Shown here one piece after another: positions 1 to 13,531 of a stretch of 64,000 nucleotides of DNA; position 1 is the stretch's first letter, and the number at the start of each line of letters is the position of its first letter. Source of the stretch: Hysterangium stoloniferum (Eukaryota > Basidiomycota > Agaricomycetes > Hysterangiales > Hysterangiaceae); assembly GCA_015178975.1 (NCBI GenBank), contig WHVD01000010.1, positions 496,001 to 560,000 on the forward strand, in the 5' to 3' direction. The position numbers were made by a program, and so were the translations under genes. Below the pieces are notes generated by a model. The model was not told the DNA's origin, did no database searches, and saw only the letters and a program-made list of their open reading frames with translations.

Positions 1-123
1 GTTGGATTGGAGTTTGTCAAGTTTAGGACCAGAGTAGATGAGGTTAGTACAGAGAGCTGTGATGGATGGAGCAAGATCATCTGCAGAAGCCGTGGCAGAA
101 GTGACCGTAGCGGAAGTGGCCAT
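1..123 (-). CDS. Copia gag, N-terminal fragment (runs off the left edge)
   Basis: On the minus strand an ATG at 123 opens a frame that stays open for 41 codons to the window edge. The peptide starts with a Ser/Thr/Ala-rich tail (MATSATVTSATASADD) and continues into a leucine-containing segment. It begins about 80 bp inside an LTR and a putative primer-binding site, which is where a Ty1/copia gag starts. Only the first codons are present, so no enzymatic domain can be seen; the Copia assignment rests on the LTR, which matches the solo LTR at 39274-39602. Confidence 0.6.
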   Translation of the reverse strand, partial: MATSATVTSATASADDLAPSITALCTNLIYSGPKLDKLQSN

Positions 124-202
124 GATTTATATAAACGCGAGTTACAGTCTAATTTGTCACAATGTATAGGCAGCTTATACAGATGATGTAAGGCCCATAA
201 CC

Positions 203-552
203 TGTTGAAATGTAACTCTAATAATCACTCAGTCTCATATTGTGTATAACAGACTGATATATATTTACCTAATAATCACTACAATATATGTAAGTAAAAT
301 ATAAAATGAAGGTGATCTGTCTGCTTACCTCAGTCTCATATTGTGTATAATGGACTGAGGTATACAGGCTCATTTTCTACGACATATATACTCTTCAAGT
401 AACAATAGAAGAATATAAACAATAGTGGATTAGCAACAAAGGAATAAGTGAGACATGAAGAACAATGGTTTACAAATTTTATGGTTTCCTTTGTCCTTGT
501 GACCCTTAATGCCTTTTGGCTATTTTGGGAGTTTTAGCGGTGTTGTCCAACA
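203..552 (-). repeat. Copia 5' LTR (family a)
   Basis: This 350-bp LTR reads TGTTGGACAACACC at its 5' end (plus-strand 552) and ends CATTTCAACA at 203, giving TG...CA termini. Just inside it lies GGTTATGGGCC (minus strand, about 191-201), the same string that follows the Copia LTR at 37227, so it is probably the primer-binding site. It contains two related internal copies of a CAGTCTCATATTGTGTATAA motif. The solo LTR at 39274-39602 is homologous. The other end of the element is outside the window, so the target duplication cannot be tested. Confidence 0.75.
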
Positions 553-1890
553 GCAACTGCAGTCAGTGCCTATGCAAGTGCCAGGTGGGCTTACATAAGT
601 GCCAAAAGCACGGCTATGCACTGTAGGGTGCATACAAGCCATTTTTTAGTATTTTTCTCAAATTTCTAATAAATAAAAAAATACTAAATAAATATTAAAT
701 AAATAGTATAAATAATAGACCTGTACATACTCATTTCTTCAGTTTCAATCTCTTAGGAATCCCATTAAAACAAGTGTGATCTCCCCTGTCATTGAGCTGT
801 CCCCTCCTCACTTCATATTTCTATATTCTATCTTGTGTTTGGTAGCCTTGTTAGTGCCCTAACATAAACCACATACTTCAACCTTAGACTCCAGCCACCT
901 GGTTATCAGCTAAGTGTTGATTACTTTCAGTTTAAGATGTACTCCTTATTTGTTCAAAATACCAGAGCACCCAAACAGTTTGTGCAAGGGTGCAACACAT
1001 AAGTTGAAGCCAAGCTCCACTTATCTCTAGACCAGACCTCCCAGTTAAGTAGATAAGTATATTTGGCCTCCCAGTCTCCCTGCCTAGACCCTCTGTCTCC
1101 TGATACCTTAGGACCTTATCAAAGAAGGCTTTATGTATGTTAGGTCTCAGGTAATATTACTGGAATATATATGTAAATTTGATTTTATGCAATTTATCTC
1201 TGATTTTGAGATATTTAATGCATTGAACCATTCTTTCATGTATCAATGGAAGTCAAACTCTCTATGAATGATACCCACTGCTGCAAAATTGATTTTGTGG
1301 AATGAAAAACTGGCAAGTTGATGAGTCAGTGCACTTTCTGCCTACAATCTAGACCAATTGCATCCAGTCAAGTCATCCTGTCATTTCCCCTTAAATGATC
1401 ATCCCACTATGGATACTACCTGTCTCCATCCTCCTCAATGCCTTGTGTTAGATTACATACGTAACTGGGTTGAAAATATTGGGCTGAGCTGTATTTGAAC
1501 CAGAAACCACTATGTCTGGATTACATATCTAGTATGCTTAACTCCTGAGCTATCAGGCCATTAAGAGTAGTCCTATTAAGAACTAGTCACTACTGAGATT
1601 GTTAGCCATGAGTCAGATATTGTTATTTATCCAGGGTCAATCATTACTCATCCAACATATTGTATGGCCCTTTACCTTGCATGACATTTCAATGGTTCAA
1701 GAGTGCAAGATGGTTAGGAGGTACACTTAAGACAGAAACTAACAGTCATTTTATTAAAAAATAAGGGAGGAAGATGCACAACATTGAGTAACCAACTGGA
1801 AGGGTCATCAATAACATCTTTGAGGTGTACTGAAGGGCAATAAATTTTATAGATTATCCAAATAAATGATGTAAGGGAGACACAGTACTA
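553..1890. other. Gene-free AT-rich stretch with LTR-like debris
   Basis: No coding region can be supported here. Part of about 960-1140 resembles, in inverse orientation, the stretch at about 62760-62900 (terms such as a colinear 'gagcttggtttcaactta' in reverse), so it is probably a decayed LTR. A tRNA-like segment at 1481-1560 is listed separately. Confidence 0.5.
1481..1560 (-). repeat. tRNA-like sequence, possible SINE head or tRNA relic
   Basis: The minus strand carries an A-box-like TAGCTCAGGAGTTAAGCA and a B-box-like GGTTCAAATAC at about tRNA spacing. The acceptor ends GGCCTGA and TCAGCCC pair in six of seven positions. The anticodon stem is imperfect, the base before the presumed anticodon is A where tRNAs have U, and the middle is longer than in a normal tRNA. 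This fits a decayed tRNA gene or a tRNA-derived SINE head better than a working tRNA. Confidence 0.4.
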
Positions 1891-1895
1891 CATAT

Positions 1896-2617
1896 TGTTA
1901 AGAACTGAAAACTGACTAATGTCGGTGGCCGACAGGGACCGATCGGAAGGACTTGGCTTCAGCTTATGTGCTGCGCCCTCGCAAATATCCGTAGGGTGTC
2001 CTTAAATTTCGGGCGGGTGAAGACTAATCCTAATGAGTACCTTTCGGTGTGATACCGATCAGAATCGAAGGACAAGTCGAGCATCGGGCCAAGGGGTCGG
2101 GGCCGGGAGTGGGCGAGCGCACGCGAAGGCAAATGGGGGGATTCTTAGTATGAAACTGATACAGGCGTATGAGGGGATTCTGAGTTGATATTCTGATTGC
2201 CTGGTGACTACAACTACAGCGGGTTCATATACAAGTAACAGGCGTCTGGAAAATACTAATGGGGAGAAGGGCGGAACACAGTATTAACAATAAGCTTGAC
2301 TAGGAACGGGAAGTTTATGATTAGTTCGGAGGCCGATGATAACTGAGAGCGGGATTACGATAAAAGGAAATAGTTCAAGGACTACAATTATAGATAGACA
2401 TATGCGAAACATAAGATTGAACGGATCAACATAATAAAGGGGATGTATCAAAGTTTGACCAGACAATACGAGTTATTTTGACGTGGGCATAAACGGAGTT
2501 TGATCTTCGCGAAAACATTCGTCAGCTTCGGGGCTGATGGTTTCCGAGATGGTGACTTGAAACGTTGACAAGTGGCGATAACCTCGGGACCGATAGGGTT
2601 GCGACACGGTTGTAACA
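1896..2617 (-). repeat. G1 3' LTR
   Basis: This LTR differs from the partner at 8888-9615 by roughly 4 percent, nearly all transitions, plus a short TCGGTGG duplication present only in the partner. It contains small hydrophobic ORFs on the minus strand that recur in other copies of the LTR only because they share descent. Confidence 0.95.
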
Positions 2618-2632
2618 GTATCTCCCCTTTTG
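2618..2632 (-). other. Polypurine tract of G1
   Basis: On the minus strand the bases just before the 3' LTR are purine-rich (AAAAGGGGAGATAC). This is the expected site of plus-strand DNA priming in an LTR element. The equivalent position next to the G2 LTR (28524 onward) reads AAAGGGAGGGTAC. Confidence 0.7.
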
Positions 2633-2730
2633 GCCGAAATCCCAAGGAGGCCGAAAATCTAGATCCCGTACGTAAAACCTGTCGGGTACGGCTGGGTGTG
2701 TCAAAACATCATGTGACTCAGCAAAATTTT

Positions 2731-2739
2731 GCATATAAG
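2731..2739 (+). promoter_or_regulatory. TATA-like box of the antisense zinc-cluster gene
   Basis: GCATATAAG lies about 55 bp before the ATG at 2791, just outside the LTR. The second copy of the gene has CTATATAAAA at the same relative place (28673). This suggests that the gene has its own promoter and is not read from an LTR. Confidence 0.5.
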
Positions 2740-2790
2740 AGTTTGAGGGTTCCTGGCGCTTGAAATTTTACTTCCCTTCCTTTAACCACC

Positions 2791-3769
2791 ATGACCATAG
2801 GCTCGGGGTCAAAACCCTTCCCGGTTAGGTTAACAGTTGCACCCATGTCGGTGCCAAGTGGTATGGCAAATGCGAAGGAGCGTCGGCGTATACTCGAGCA
2901 GAAGAAAAAGGCACGTGAAGAGGAGGAGCGGAAGGAGAAGGAGGAGTTGGCGGCCATCGAGGCCGAGGAGAAGAAACAGGCAGCAGAAGAGGCCGCACAC
3001 AAGCACTGGGAAGCAGTGCTTGCAAAGAACAAGCAGCAGGAGGCCGATCGGCCGCGGGAGGAGGCGGCGAAAAAGAAGCGGGAGGGAAAGGTAAGTCGGC
3101 TCTGGTTTCTTTTGTGAACCTTACTGACAATATTTGTTAGCGCAAGGCTGCAACGCCTTCAGAGTCCGATGACGAAGAGGGAGAGGAGGACGAGGAGGAT
3201 GCACCGGGGCCGTCGAGCCCCAAGGTGGGTTCGATTTCCTTAAATAAAACTTCCCTAAATAATTTTTCCTATAGAAACAAAAGCAGGCCCCCAAGGCAGG
3301 GCCCGAAAATGACCCCAAGTGCAATCGGTGCACGAAACAGGGTCGAACCTGTCATCCCCGGACCAATGGTCGGGGCCGCACTTGTCAAGAGTGCGCCGAT
3401 CAGAAGCTTGGGTGTGTTTTCCTGGGGGCCGATGGTTCATTCCAGGAGCGACAGGCCGATGCTCTAGAAGAGCAAAACCGCCTTATGTGGACCTACTTCT
3501 CGGAGATGAGTCGGTTCCGATATGAGACGTTGCGACAACAAGGACTCATAACTGAGCAATTGCGACTCTTGGGCGTCGGGCTGGAGAAACAGACCAGTGT
3601 TATTGAGTCTCTTGGTGGTCAACTTGAGCAGTATTTGGAAGTCTCGAGTTGCGATGGGCATGAAATTGGGGTTTCAGAGAAGGTCGGTGGTGTGGTATTG
3701 GTGGCTGTCGGTGCGGAGGAGGGTTCGGAGGCCGGGGAGGAGGGAGAAGTTGTAGAGGGAGAAACTTAG
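2791..3769 (+). CDS. Zinc-cluster coiled-coil protein gene, antisense inside G1, three exons
   Basis: Exons 2791-3090, 3141-3224 and 3275-3769 join in phase 0 into an uninterrupted frame of 292 aa; both introns are about 50 nt with GTAAGT or GTGGGT donors and TAG acceptors. Residues 25-100 are a Lys/Glu/Arg-rich predicted coiled coil. Exon 2 is acidic (a run of Glu/Asp). Exon 3 has six cysteines at 144, 147, 154, 165, 168 and 175, spacing CX2CX6CX10CX2CX6C, which fits the spacing of fungal Zn(II)2Cys6 DNA-binding domains. It lacks the usual basic run between the second and third Cys. The tail is acidic. The gene ends 96 bp before the 3' end of pol, converging with it. It has no stop although gag and pol have five. 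The spacing fits a DNA- or RNA-binding accessory protein; the function is unknown. Confidence 0.75.
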
Positions 3770-3865
3770 ATAATGAAAATATATCGGTTTTTCTTTAAAA
3801 CAAACAAATCATAGCGTGAAAACATAAGGCATAGTCGGAAAAAGGTCGGGTACCGTGTGATAGAC

Positions 3866-6800
3866 TTATAAAGAATTGAGAGGACCGGGTTTGTTTGGAT
3901 AAGCTTGGTGAAACCCTAAAACAATTTCCGAGGCATTACCGAGCTCTGTAGCTAGGATCCATGAAGTTTCTTCATCTGTACCTTCATAGCCAGCCCATTT
4001 GACCAAATAAAGTAATTTGCATGAGCGTCGGCGATTGTCAATTTTTGAGTCTAGGATCTCTGATATCTCGAATTCGGGTTCCCCATCAATAATCACGGGT
4101 GGAGGTGGTGGTTGTATGTGATCGGGTATACTGTTAGGAACACAAGGTTCTAACATAGATACATGAAATACCGGGTGCACTGCACGCATGTTGTCGGGGA
4201 GCCGAAGTGTCCATGAAAGTGTGCCGGCTTGTGCTATAACTTCAAATGGACCTAAATATTTTTCAGAGAGCTTCTTAGAAGGTCTAGTAGTTCGGAAAAA
4301 CTCAGCTTTAATGAATACTCGATCTCCGATCTTGAAATCAGGAGGCGGAAGTCGGTTTTTATCCGCAGACCGTTGGTATCGTTCTTGGGCCATTGCGATA
4401 GTTTTACGAAGTTCTTGATGTAGCTCGTCAAGGTTGGTAACGAAGTCTTGAGCATGGGCGGATGCGAGATCGCGTTCTGGGTGGATTGCGATGTTGGGGT
4501 TGTAGCCTTTATTTGCAAAGAAAGGTGAAATGCTGGTAGTGGCATTTGGTGCGTTGTTATATGCGAATTCAGCTAGCAGTAGTAGTGATTTCCAATTGTC
4601 TTGTTGATAGTTGCAATAGACATGGATGTATTGTTCCAAGGTTTGATTCATGTGTTCGGTTTGTCCATCGCCTTCCGGGTGATAGCCTGAAGTGAAATGT
4701 AGCTTCATGTCTAGTGCTTTTCCGAGTGACCTAAAGAAGTGAGAAACAAACTCGGATCCGCGATCGGATGTGACATGCGACAGAACGCCATGCTTGGAGA
4801 ATACGTAGGTGACGAATAATTCAGCTAACTGTACAGATGTTATCGTGTCATATGTTGGAATGAAAATACTTTGCTTTGAGAGCCGATCCACAACAACTAG
4901 GATTGCTGTGTGACCTTTGGATGCCGGTAGGTGCTCGATAAAATCCATAGAAATCGAGTTCCAAGGTTTTTCCAGTATCGGTAATTGTTTGAGTAGGCCA
5001 TATGGTTTGTGTCGCTGTGATTTAGAGCGTAAACACGTAGTACAGGATTTACAATAGTGCTTAACAAAATCTCGGATGCCGGGCCATGTATATTCTCTTC
5101 TAATGAGTGAGAGGGTCTTATTGAGGCCGAAATATCCCGAGATTGGGTGGTCGTGCTTATGTTGTAGGATTCGCAGCCGAAGGGTGTCGGAATCTGGTAC
5201 ATAAATGTGATTGTCAAGTCTAATGAAACCTTGTGAGTCTAATGACCATCGGGGTTGATCGGGGTCGGACGGGTTATCGAGGTGTGCTTTGGTGACTGGG
5301 TCTAATGGAATTGCCGATAGTATATCTTGATGTAACCTTTCGGTATCCATAAGGATAACACTTCGCAAGACTGGATGAATGAGGTAAGTGGCTCGGATAG
5401 ACGCGGACAGTTGTTCCGATGAAAACATAGGCTTGAAATTATGCGGGTTAACTGTGGCGTAGTCGCTACTCCCCTCTTTAGGATAGACATCCCATTGTCT
5501 AGTCATAGCGTCGGGTTTTCCACCAAGGTGGCCGGGGCGGAAACGAATTACCATGTTGAAAGCAGAGAGGTATTCGGACCATTGAGCTTGTCGACGGGTG
5601 AGAAGTTTTGTGGTTGAAAAGTAAACTAAATTTTTGTGGTCTGTAATAACATCTACCGGGTGGGCCGAGCCTTCCAAATAATGTCGCCATGTCTTGAAAG
5701 CTTCAAATATTGCGAGTAGTTCCTTATCGTGAACGTCATAGTTGAGTTCGGGCACCAAAAATGTGCGAGACAGAAAAGCTACTGGGTGTACTTCACCATT
5801 GGTGTCCAGAATGGACAATATCGTGGCAAACGCATAGTCCAAAGCATCAGTTTCCACAATGAGTTGAACGTCGGGCTTCCAGTGCGACAAAATAGGGGTG
5901 GATGTAAACGCACTTTTCAATTCCTGGAATGCCGATCGGCATTCTTCGGAGAAATTCCACGGGGCGTCTTTACGAGTAAGACGGGTGAGCGGGACGGTAA
6001 TTTTTGAGTAGTTGTGAATGAAACGACGATAAAAATTGGTGAAGCCTAGAAAGAATTGAATATCCTTAACCTTCCGGGGTTCCGGCCAATCTTGAATGAC
6101 TTGAATTTTAGAGTCGTCCATGCGGAGACCGTCAGGTCCCATCATAAACCCTAAATATTCAACTGTGTCGACATCAAAAGAACATTTTTTACCATTCGCA
6201 AAAAGACCATGTTTTCGGAGTCTTCGGAGAACTTCACGAACGTGTCCATCATGAAGTGTAGGATCTTTGGAGAATATGAGGATGTCATCTAAGTACACAA
6301 TGACAAAGACGTCGAGGAGGTCAGAAAAGACGTCGTTGATAAAACGTTGAAAGACCGACGGAGCGTTGGTGAGGCCGAAAGGCATTACTAACCATTCAAA
6401 GGAGCCATAGCGAGTGCGAAAAGCCGTTTTCCATTCATCGCCTTTGGCAATCCGAACCAAATGATAGGCATGCTTGAGATCTATCTTTGTATAGATTCAG
6501 GCCTTCCGAGGGGCATCGAGTAAATCGGAGATTAATGGTAATGGGTACTTGTCTTTTCAAGTGATCGCATTTAGTCCTCGAAAATCAATGCAAAGTCGAA
6601 GGGAACCATCTTTTTTCCGAACGAATAGGACGGGGGCTCCATAAGGAGACTTTGAGGGTCGGATAAAACCTATAGCCAAATGTTCGTCCAAGAAATCTCA
6701 GATAGCCAATAATTCGGACTGCGAGAGAGGATAAACCAGGCCTAGGGGCGGATGTGAACCATCTTCAATATCAATTTTCAAATCGTAAGGCCTGTGAGGG

Positions 6801-7534
6801 GCGAGTCGATCGGCTTTTTGTTTACTGAAGACATCTGCAAATTCATGGTATTTTTTGGGAACACCTTCCAAATCTGCGATTGGTTCGGTCACTGGGGATG
6901 CAAAGCGACCGGTGACTTCATCAACTTTAATATTGACTGTAAATGCTCGGGAGCCATCCAACTTGATGGCTCTCATAAAAGCTGTGGCATTTATTAGAGA
7001 GACGGGCGGCGGAGAGCTTGGATTTGCCATGGGGGCCGGAGGTGCTGTAGAGGCCATATTTGCCGAGACAGGCGGAAACGGACCAGTCATAACGGGCGCC
7101 GACGGGGTTCGGAAATGGATACTGCCTAATACCCAATCAATCAACGGATTGTAGCGGGTGAGCCAGTTATGTCCTAGAACCACAGAGCAGCTCGGGTCCA
7201 ACTGTGTTACAAAAAATGTAACTGTCTGAAAAGTTCCACACGGGAACCGAAGTCGGAGTTTGCAGGCTTGCGAGATTACGGAGTTTGAGGTACCATCAAA
7301 GAGTCGGAGCGGAATCGGATCTATTGCATAGGTTTTTAACTGATTTTTTCTGGAAAAACTTGTATCTATAAAACAATGGGTTGAACCTGAATCTATGAGA
7401 GCTCGAAATGTGAGGGTCCCGAGAGGTTCCGAAGTAAGATTTATGAACAAGGAATTAGGATCATACAAGGCGGATGTGTTAAGGTGACAATTTTCCGGTG
7501 TGCAAGGAGATTCAACGCAACTCTCCAAACGCAC
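3866..7534 (-). pseudogene. pol: G1 pol: protease, RT, RNase H, integrase, chromodomain (three in-frame stops)
   Basis: One minus-strand frame runs from about 7534 to 3866. It has an aspartic protease motif (LIDSGSTHCFID), the reverse transcriptase YLDD box about 56 residues after the ATG at 6460, RNase H (VETDALDYA), integrase acidic residues (MDFIEHLP, TSDRGSEF, DGQTEHMNQ) and a C-terminal chromodomain (YLVKWAGYEGTDEETSW). TGA codons at 6698-6700, 6557-6559 and 6497-6499 interrupt the start of the RT domain. The second His expected in the integrase HHCC finger (family form GHFG) is Tyr here (GYFG), another probable C-to-T change. Pol is in a different frame from gag, so expression would need frameshifting. 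The copy is dead as it stands. Confidence 0.92.
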
Positions 7535-7551
7535 GGAATCCAGAGAGTTGC

Positions 7552-8850
7552 TTAATCTTTTTTCGACTTGACAGCCAGCTTGGCCGGTTGTGAGATCGTG
7601 GCCATATTAGCCGATCGGGCTTTTGTGGCTTTTGGGCAAGCAGCGACTCGGTGTCTGGGATCTGCGCACAACAAACAAAGGTTGTTGTCCATTCGGCGTT
7701 GCTTTTCCTGTGGTAGGAGCTTGCCATCGGAGCCGAGTTTGCCAGTTAAGTCGGGTTTGTCTTTGTCTTGAGACTTATTTGACTGTTTTCCCTTGCCTTT
7801 TTTGTCGTTAGCCCCTTTGTTTTCGGACTTCTTATCAGAGGTCGAGTTGCCATTGTTGTTGGTGTTTTGATTACCAGACTTGTTGGCGTTCTTATTGTCC
7901 GATGATTTTTTGTCCGAGGGGTTTTCGCGACTAATTTACGAACGTCGTTCCCAGTATCGGGCATCTGCGTTTTGGGCTTTCAGACGCATGAGAGAGAGGG
8001 TCTTCGGCTTGCCGGTCTCTCCTTTGGAGACTTCATCTTTGAGGCGAGATGGAAGGCTGGAGTAAAACTGGTAACGGAGGGCCGAATCACCCCAGTCGCA
8101 ACGCGTGGCGAGGTTGTTGAACTGAATGATGTAATCGGTGATGCGCTGAGTGTCTTTCATTTTGAGATTAGAAAGCGTGGTTTCGGCATCGCTGGTTTGG
8201 TCGTAGGGACCAAAGTTAGTTTCGAGTTCCTCGACAAAGGCATCCCAATCGTGAAGCCAATCGGGGTCTCCGGAGGTGAGGCCAGAGAATGTGGGTTCAA
8301 ACCAGGCTGCTGCGGAATCCTTAAGGTATGAGAGTGCGAAGTTTACCTTTAGGTCATCCGTTGCGAATGCAGCCGGGCGGTCCCAAAAGTTGAATTGACA
8401 TTGCATAAGAAATGTCAGCAATTTCTTCGGGTTTGAGCCAGTGAATGGCTCGGGTTTGTTGACTCGGGTTTGCCCAGGTTCCTTTTCCTTGATATTGCTT
8501 TTAAGGAATTCGTTAAGGGATCCTAGAGTATCTGAAAACAATTCCCATGTTTCTTCAGGGTCGAGAGCCGGTTTCTTTTTTGCGGACTTCTTGGAGCCAC
8601 TAGCCTGAGGTTGGTCGCCATCCTCGGGTTCGTGTTCTGAAACTGGTTGATTGTTAATCTCCTCAGTTGCTTCGGGACCTGTTGCTTCAGTTACTTCTTC
8701 AGCATCGCCGGTAATCTCCACAAAGCGAGATTCTTCGGAGGTTTCTGGTAGCGGAGTTCTCTGAGTAGCTCAGGCTGTATACAGAAAAGGAGACTTGAGA
8801 GTGGAAGATTCTGCTTCGCCGCTAGGCTTGGCATTTCTTCTCGGAGGCAT
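7552..8850 (-). pseudogene. gag: G1 gag with CCHC zinc knuckle (two in-frame stops)
   Basis: The minus-strand frame starts at ATG 8850, 38 bp inside the 5' LTR, and ends with TAA at 7552-7554, 432 codons. It is interrupted by TGA at 8770-8772 and TAA at 7936-7938. The middle is a retrotransposon gag (capsid) domain with the usual WF and FNNLA elements. A long Asn/Lys/Ser-rich linker leads to the nucleocapsid knuckle CLLCADPRHRVAAC (CX2CX4HX4C) about 30 codons from the end. Gag packages the element RNA. Its frame is offset from pol. Confidence 0.88.
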
Positions 8851-8887
8851 GATTAACGGAAAATGCGAGTGTGAAATCAGAATATAC

Positions 8888-9615
8888 TGTTAAGAACTGA
8901 AAACTGACTAATGTCGGTGGTCGGTGGCCGACAGGGACCGATCGGAAGGACTTGGCTTCAGCTTATGTGCTGCGCCCTTGCAAATATCCGTAGGGTGTCC
9001 TTAAATTTCGGGCGGGCAAAGACTAATCCTAATGAGTACCTTTCGGCGTGATACCGATCAGAATCAAAGGACAAGTCGAGTGTCGGGCCAAGGGGTCGGG
9101 GCTGGGAGTGGGCGAGCGCACACGAAGGCGGATGGGGGGATTCTTAGTATGAGACTGATACAGGCGTATGAGGGGATTCTGAGTCGACATTCTGATTGCC
9201 TGGTGACTACAACTACAGCGGGTTCATATACAAGTAACAGGTGTCTGGAAAATACTAATGGGGAGAAGGGCGGAACACGGTATTAACAATAAGCTTGACT
9301 AGGAACGGGAAGTTTATGATTAGTTCGGAGGCCGATGATAACTGAGAGCGGGATTACGATAAAAGGAAATAGTTCAAGGACTACAATTATAGATAGACAT
9401 ATGCGAAACATAGATTGAACGGATCAACATAATAAAGGGGACGTATCAAAGTTTGACCAGACAATACAAGTTATTTTGATGTGGGCGTAAACGGAGTTTG
9501 ATCTTCGCGAAAACATTCATCAGCTTCGGGGCCAATGGTTTCCGAGATGGTGACTTGAAACGTTGACAAGTGGCGATAACCTCGGGACCAATAGGGTTGC
9601 GACACAGTCATAACA
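8888..9615 (-). repeat. G1 5' LTR
   Basis: This is the partner of 1896-2617, 728 bp. Its outer edge is followed by the target duplication CATAT. It would drive minus-strand transcription of the element. G1 sits about 770 bp upstream of the RIX7-like gene, so it could influence that promoter, although nothing in the sequence proves this. Confidence 0.95.
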
Positions 9616-9620
9616 CATAT

Positions 9621-10383
9621 GTAGTACTTACCACAAAGACTGGTGACATGGAAATTTCAGTAAATAGCCCCTGCAACAGTTCAAGCATACTAACAATGGC
9701 AATAAGCCACCATTCATATTTCATGGTTCAGATCAATACAGATGTTGGAGACATATGCATCTTTTCCCCAAAAGTCCACCCAGAAGTTGAATATGTCTGG
9801 GTGCGGGATAACACTGTCACAAGCAGTAGTTTAGAGAGAGATCCAATGGTAATTTTGAAACTGAAAACACACTTCTAACAGAGGGTTGATGTCTGCAGTC
9901 CCATTAATACAGCGATCTTTCCGCCGTGAAATTGGGAGCTACAGGACTGCTTGTAGAAAATGAAGCTCACAGACTCAACTTCCAACTGTTCAAGATAAAA
10001 AGCTGATAAAATATGGTCAGTTATGAAAACACTTTCAGAACCAGTTAAAAGGAAAAATTTCCTGGCCTTACTCTCTAGGTTTAATAGTAAACTCAGTGAA
10101 ACGAGGGCCACTATGGGCGCTTAAATATAAGGCACCACGAAGCTTTTCTCTATCATAAACTATCCACTAGTTTGAAATTTCAATATGGGGAAAGTTTGAC
10201 GGCGACATCATATGGGATAAGATGTGACGGTCAAAAAAAAGCCTGCAGAACACACACAGGCGCCCATGAGTACCCACACACTACCACAAATCCTTGCGAC
10301 ATGGAAATTTCAGTAAGCAGCCCCAACAGTAGTTTAAGCATGCTATTGACGGCCAGTAGGCTGGAAATGGGTTAAACCGTGGC
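9621..10383. other. Upstream region of the RIX7-like gene with a diverged direct repeat
   Basis: No gene is evident. About 75 bp at 9632-9705 recurs in diverged form at 10280-10355; both contain GACATGGAAATTTCAGTAA. The repeat could be debris of a small element or a local duplication. The promoter and 5' UTR of the gene starting at 10384 must lie here. Confidence 0.5.
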
Positions 10384-12941
<2,558 letters not shown>

Positions 12942-13531
12942 ATTAGACATTCATAATATAGTGGTGTTTAGATGTCTTTTTTCACGAAAGCCGACCATCA
13001 CGTCTTATACTTGAGGTCTGTAGATTTCAAGTTGTTTCACTCAGGGCATTGAAATTCTCCTTTTTTTTGTGAATTGGGTGGTTCACGGGTGTCAACGCAT
13101 ACGATAAGATTTCTAGCATGCACCAACAATGCTCGGTATATCTAGAAAGTACTACAATAAGTTCTCCCTTGCCAGACGAATCATTCATCACCGGCACTTT
13201 CCCTTCTTTCCTCAATCGTTCATTTTTTCTTGAACATGTGGATTTATCGCAGAGGAACTCATAATATATATGATTGAGTGGAAAGAGCATCTTTTAAGTC
13301 TTTGTTTCTGGTGGCACTTTATCTGCCTCCATTTCCTACTCCACTCCCAGTTAAATGATTTGCTACACTAGCGCGCTACCGCACATGTCCATGACCTACA
13401 CGACCAAATTCCATCCTCCATAGATAAGTTCAGAAAGTCAAAAATATTTCAGAAACTCGACCGCATTACAACAAACCGCCAAATGTAAATTCCTTCCCCC
13501 CAACCCCCTCCATACGTCGCCTACGACAAAC
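12942..13531. other. Shared 3' interval between convergent genes
   Basis: The 590 bp separate the stop codons of the RIX7-like gene (plus) and the PP2A methylesterase gene (minus). It should hold both 3' UTRs and polyadenylation sites. No further gene is visible. Confidence 0.7.

Larger units (their letters stand above)
1896..9615 (-). mobile_element. Full-length Ty3/gypsy chromovirus G1
   Basis: The element is 7,720 bp, flanked by the perfect 5-bp target duplication CATAT (1891-1895 and 9616-9620), with LTRs of 722 and 728 bp starting TGTTAAGAAC and ending GTAACA or CATAACA on the plus strand. Gag and pol read on the minus strand, so the right LTR is the 5' LTR. A polypurine tract (AAAAGGGGAGA on the minus strand) abuts the left LTR. 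No tRNA-type TGG primer site is obvious after the 5' LTR. The order gag, protease, reverse transcriptase, RNase H, integrase, chromodomain marks a chromovirus. Unusually, an intact spliced gene lies on the plus strand between pol and the 3' LTR. Gag and pol contain several stops, so the copy cannot move by itself. Confidence 0.95.

Noticed and set aside
2284-2734. Hydrophobic small ORFs on the minus strand of the G1 LTR, repeated near 30583-31035 and 34255-34665
   Set aside because: They lie in homologous LTR sequence and recur by descent. They run into other frames and lack consistent ends, so I do not call them genes.
2825-3130. Minus-strand Pro/Ser-rich ORFs opposite the first exon of the zinc-cluster gene
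   Set aside because: They are shadows of the Lys/Glu-rich coding strand.
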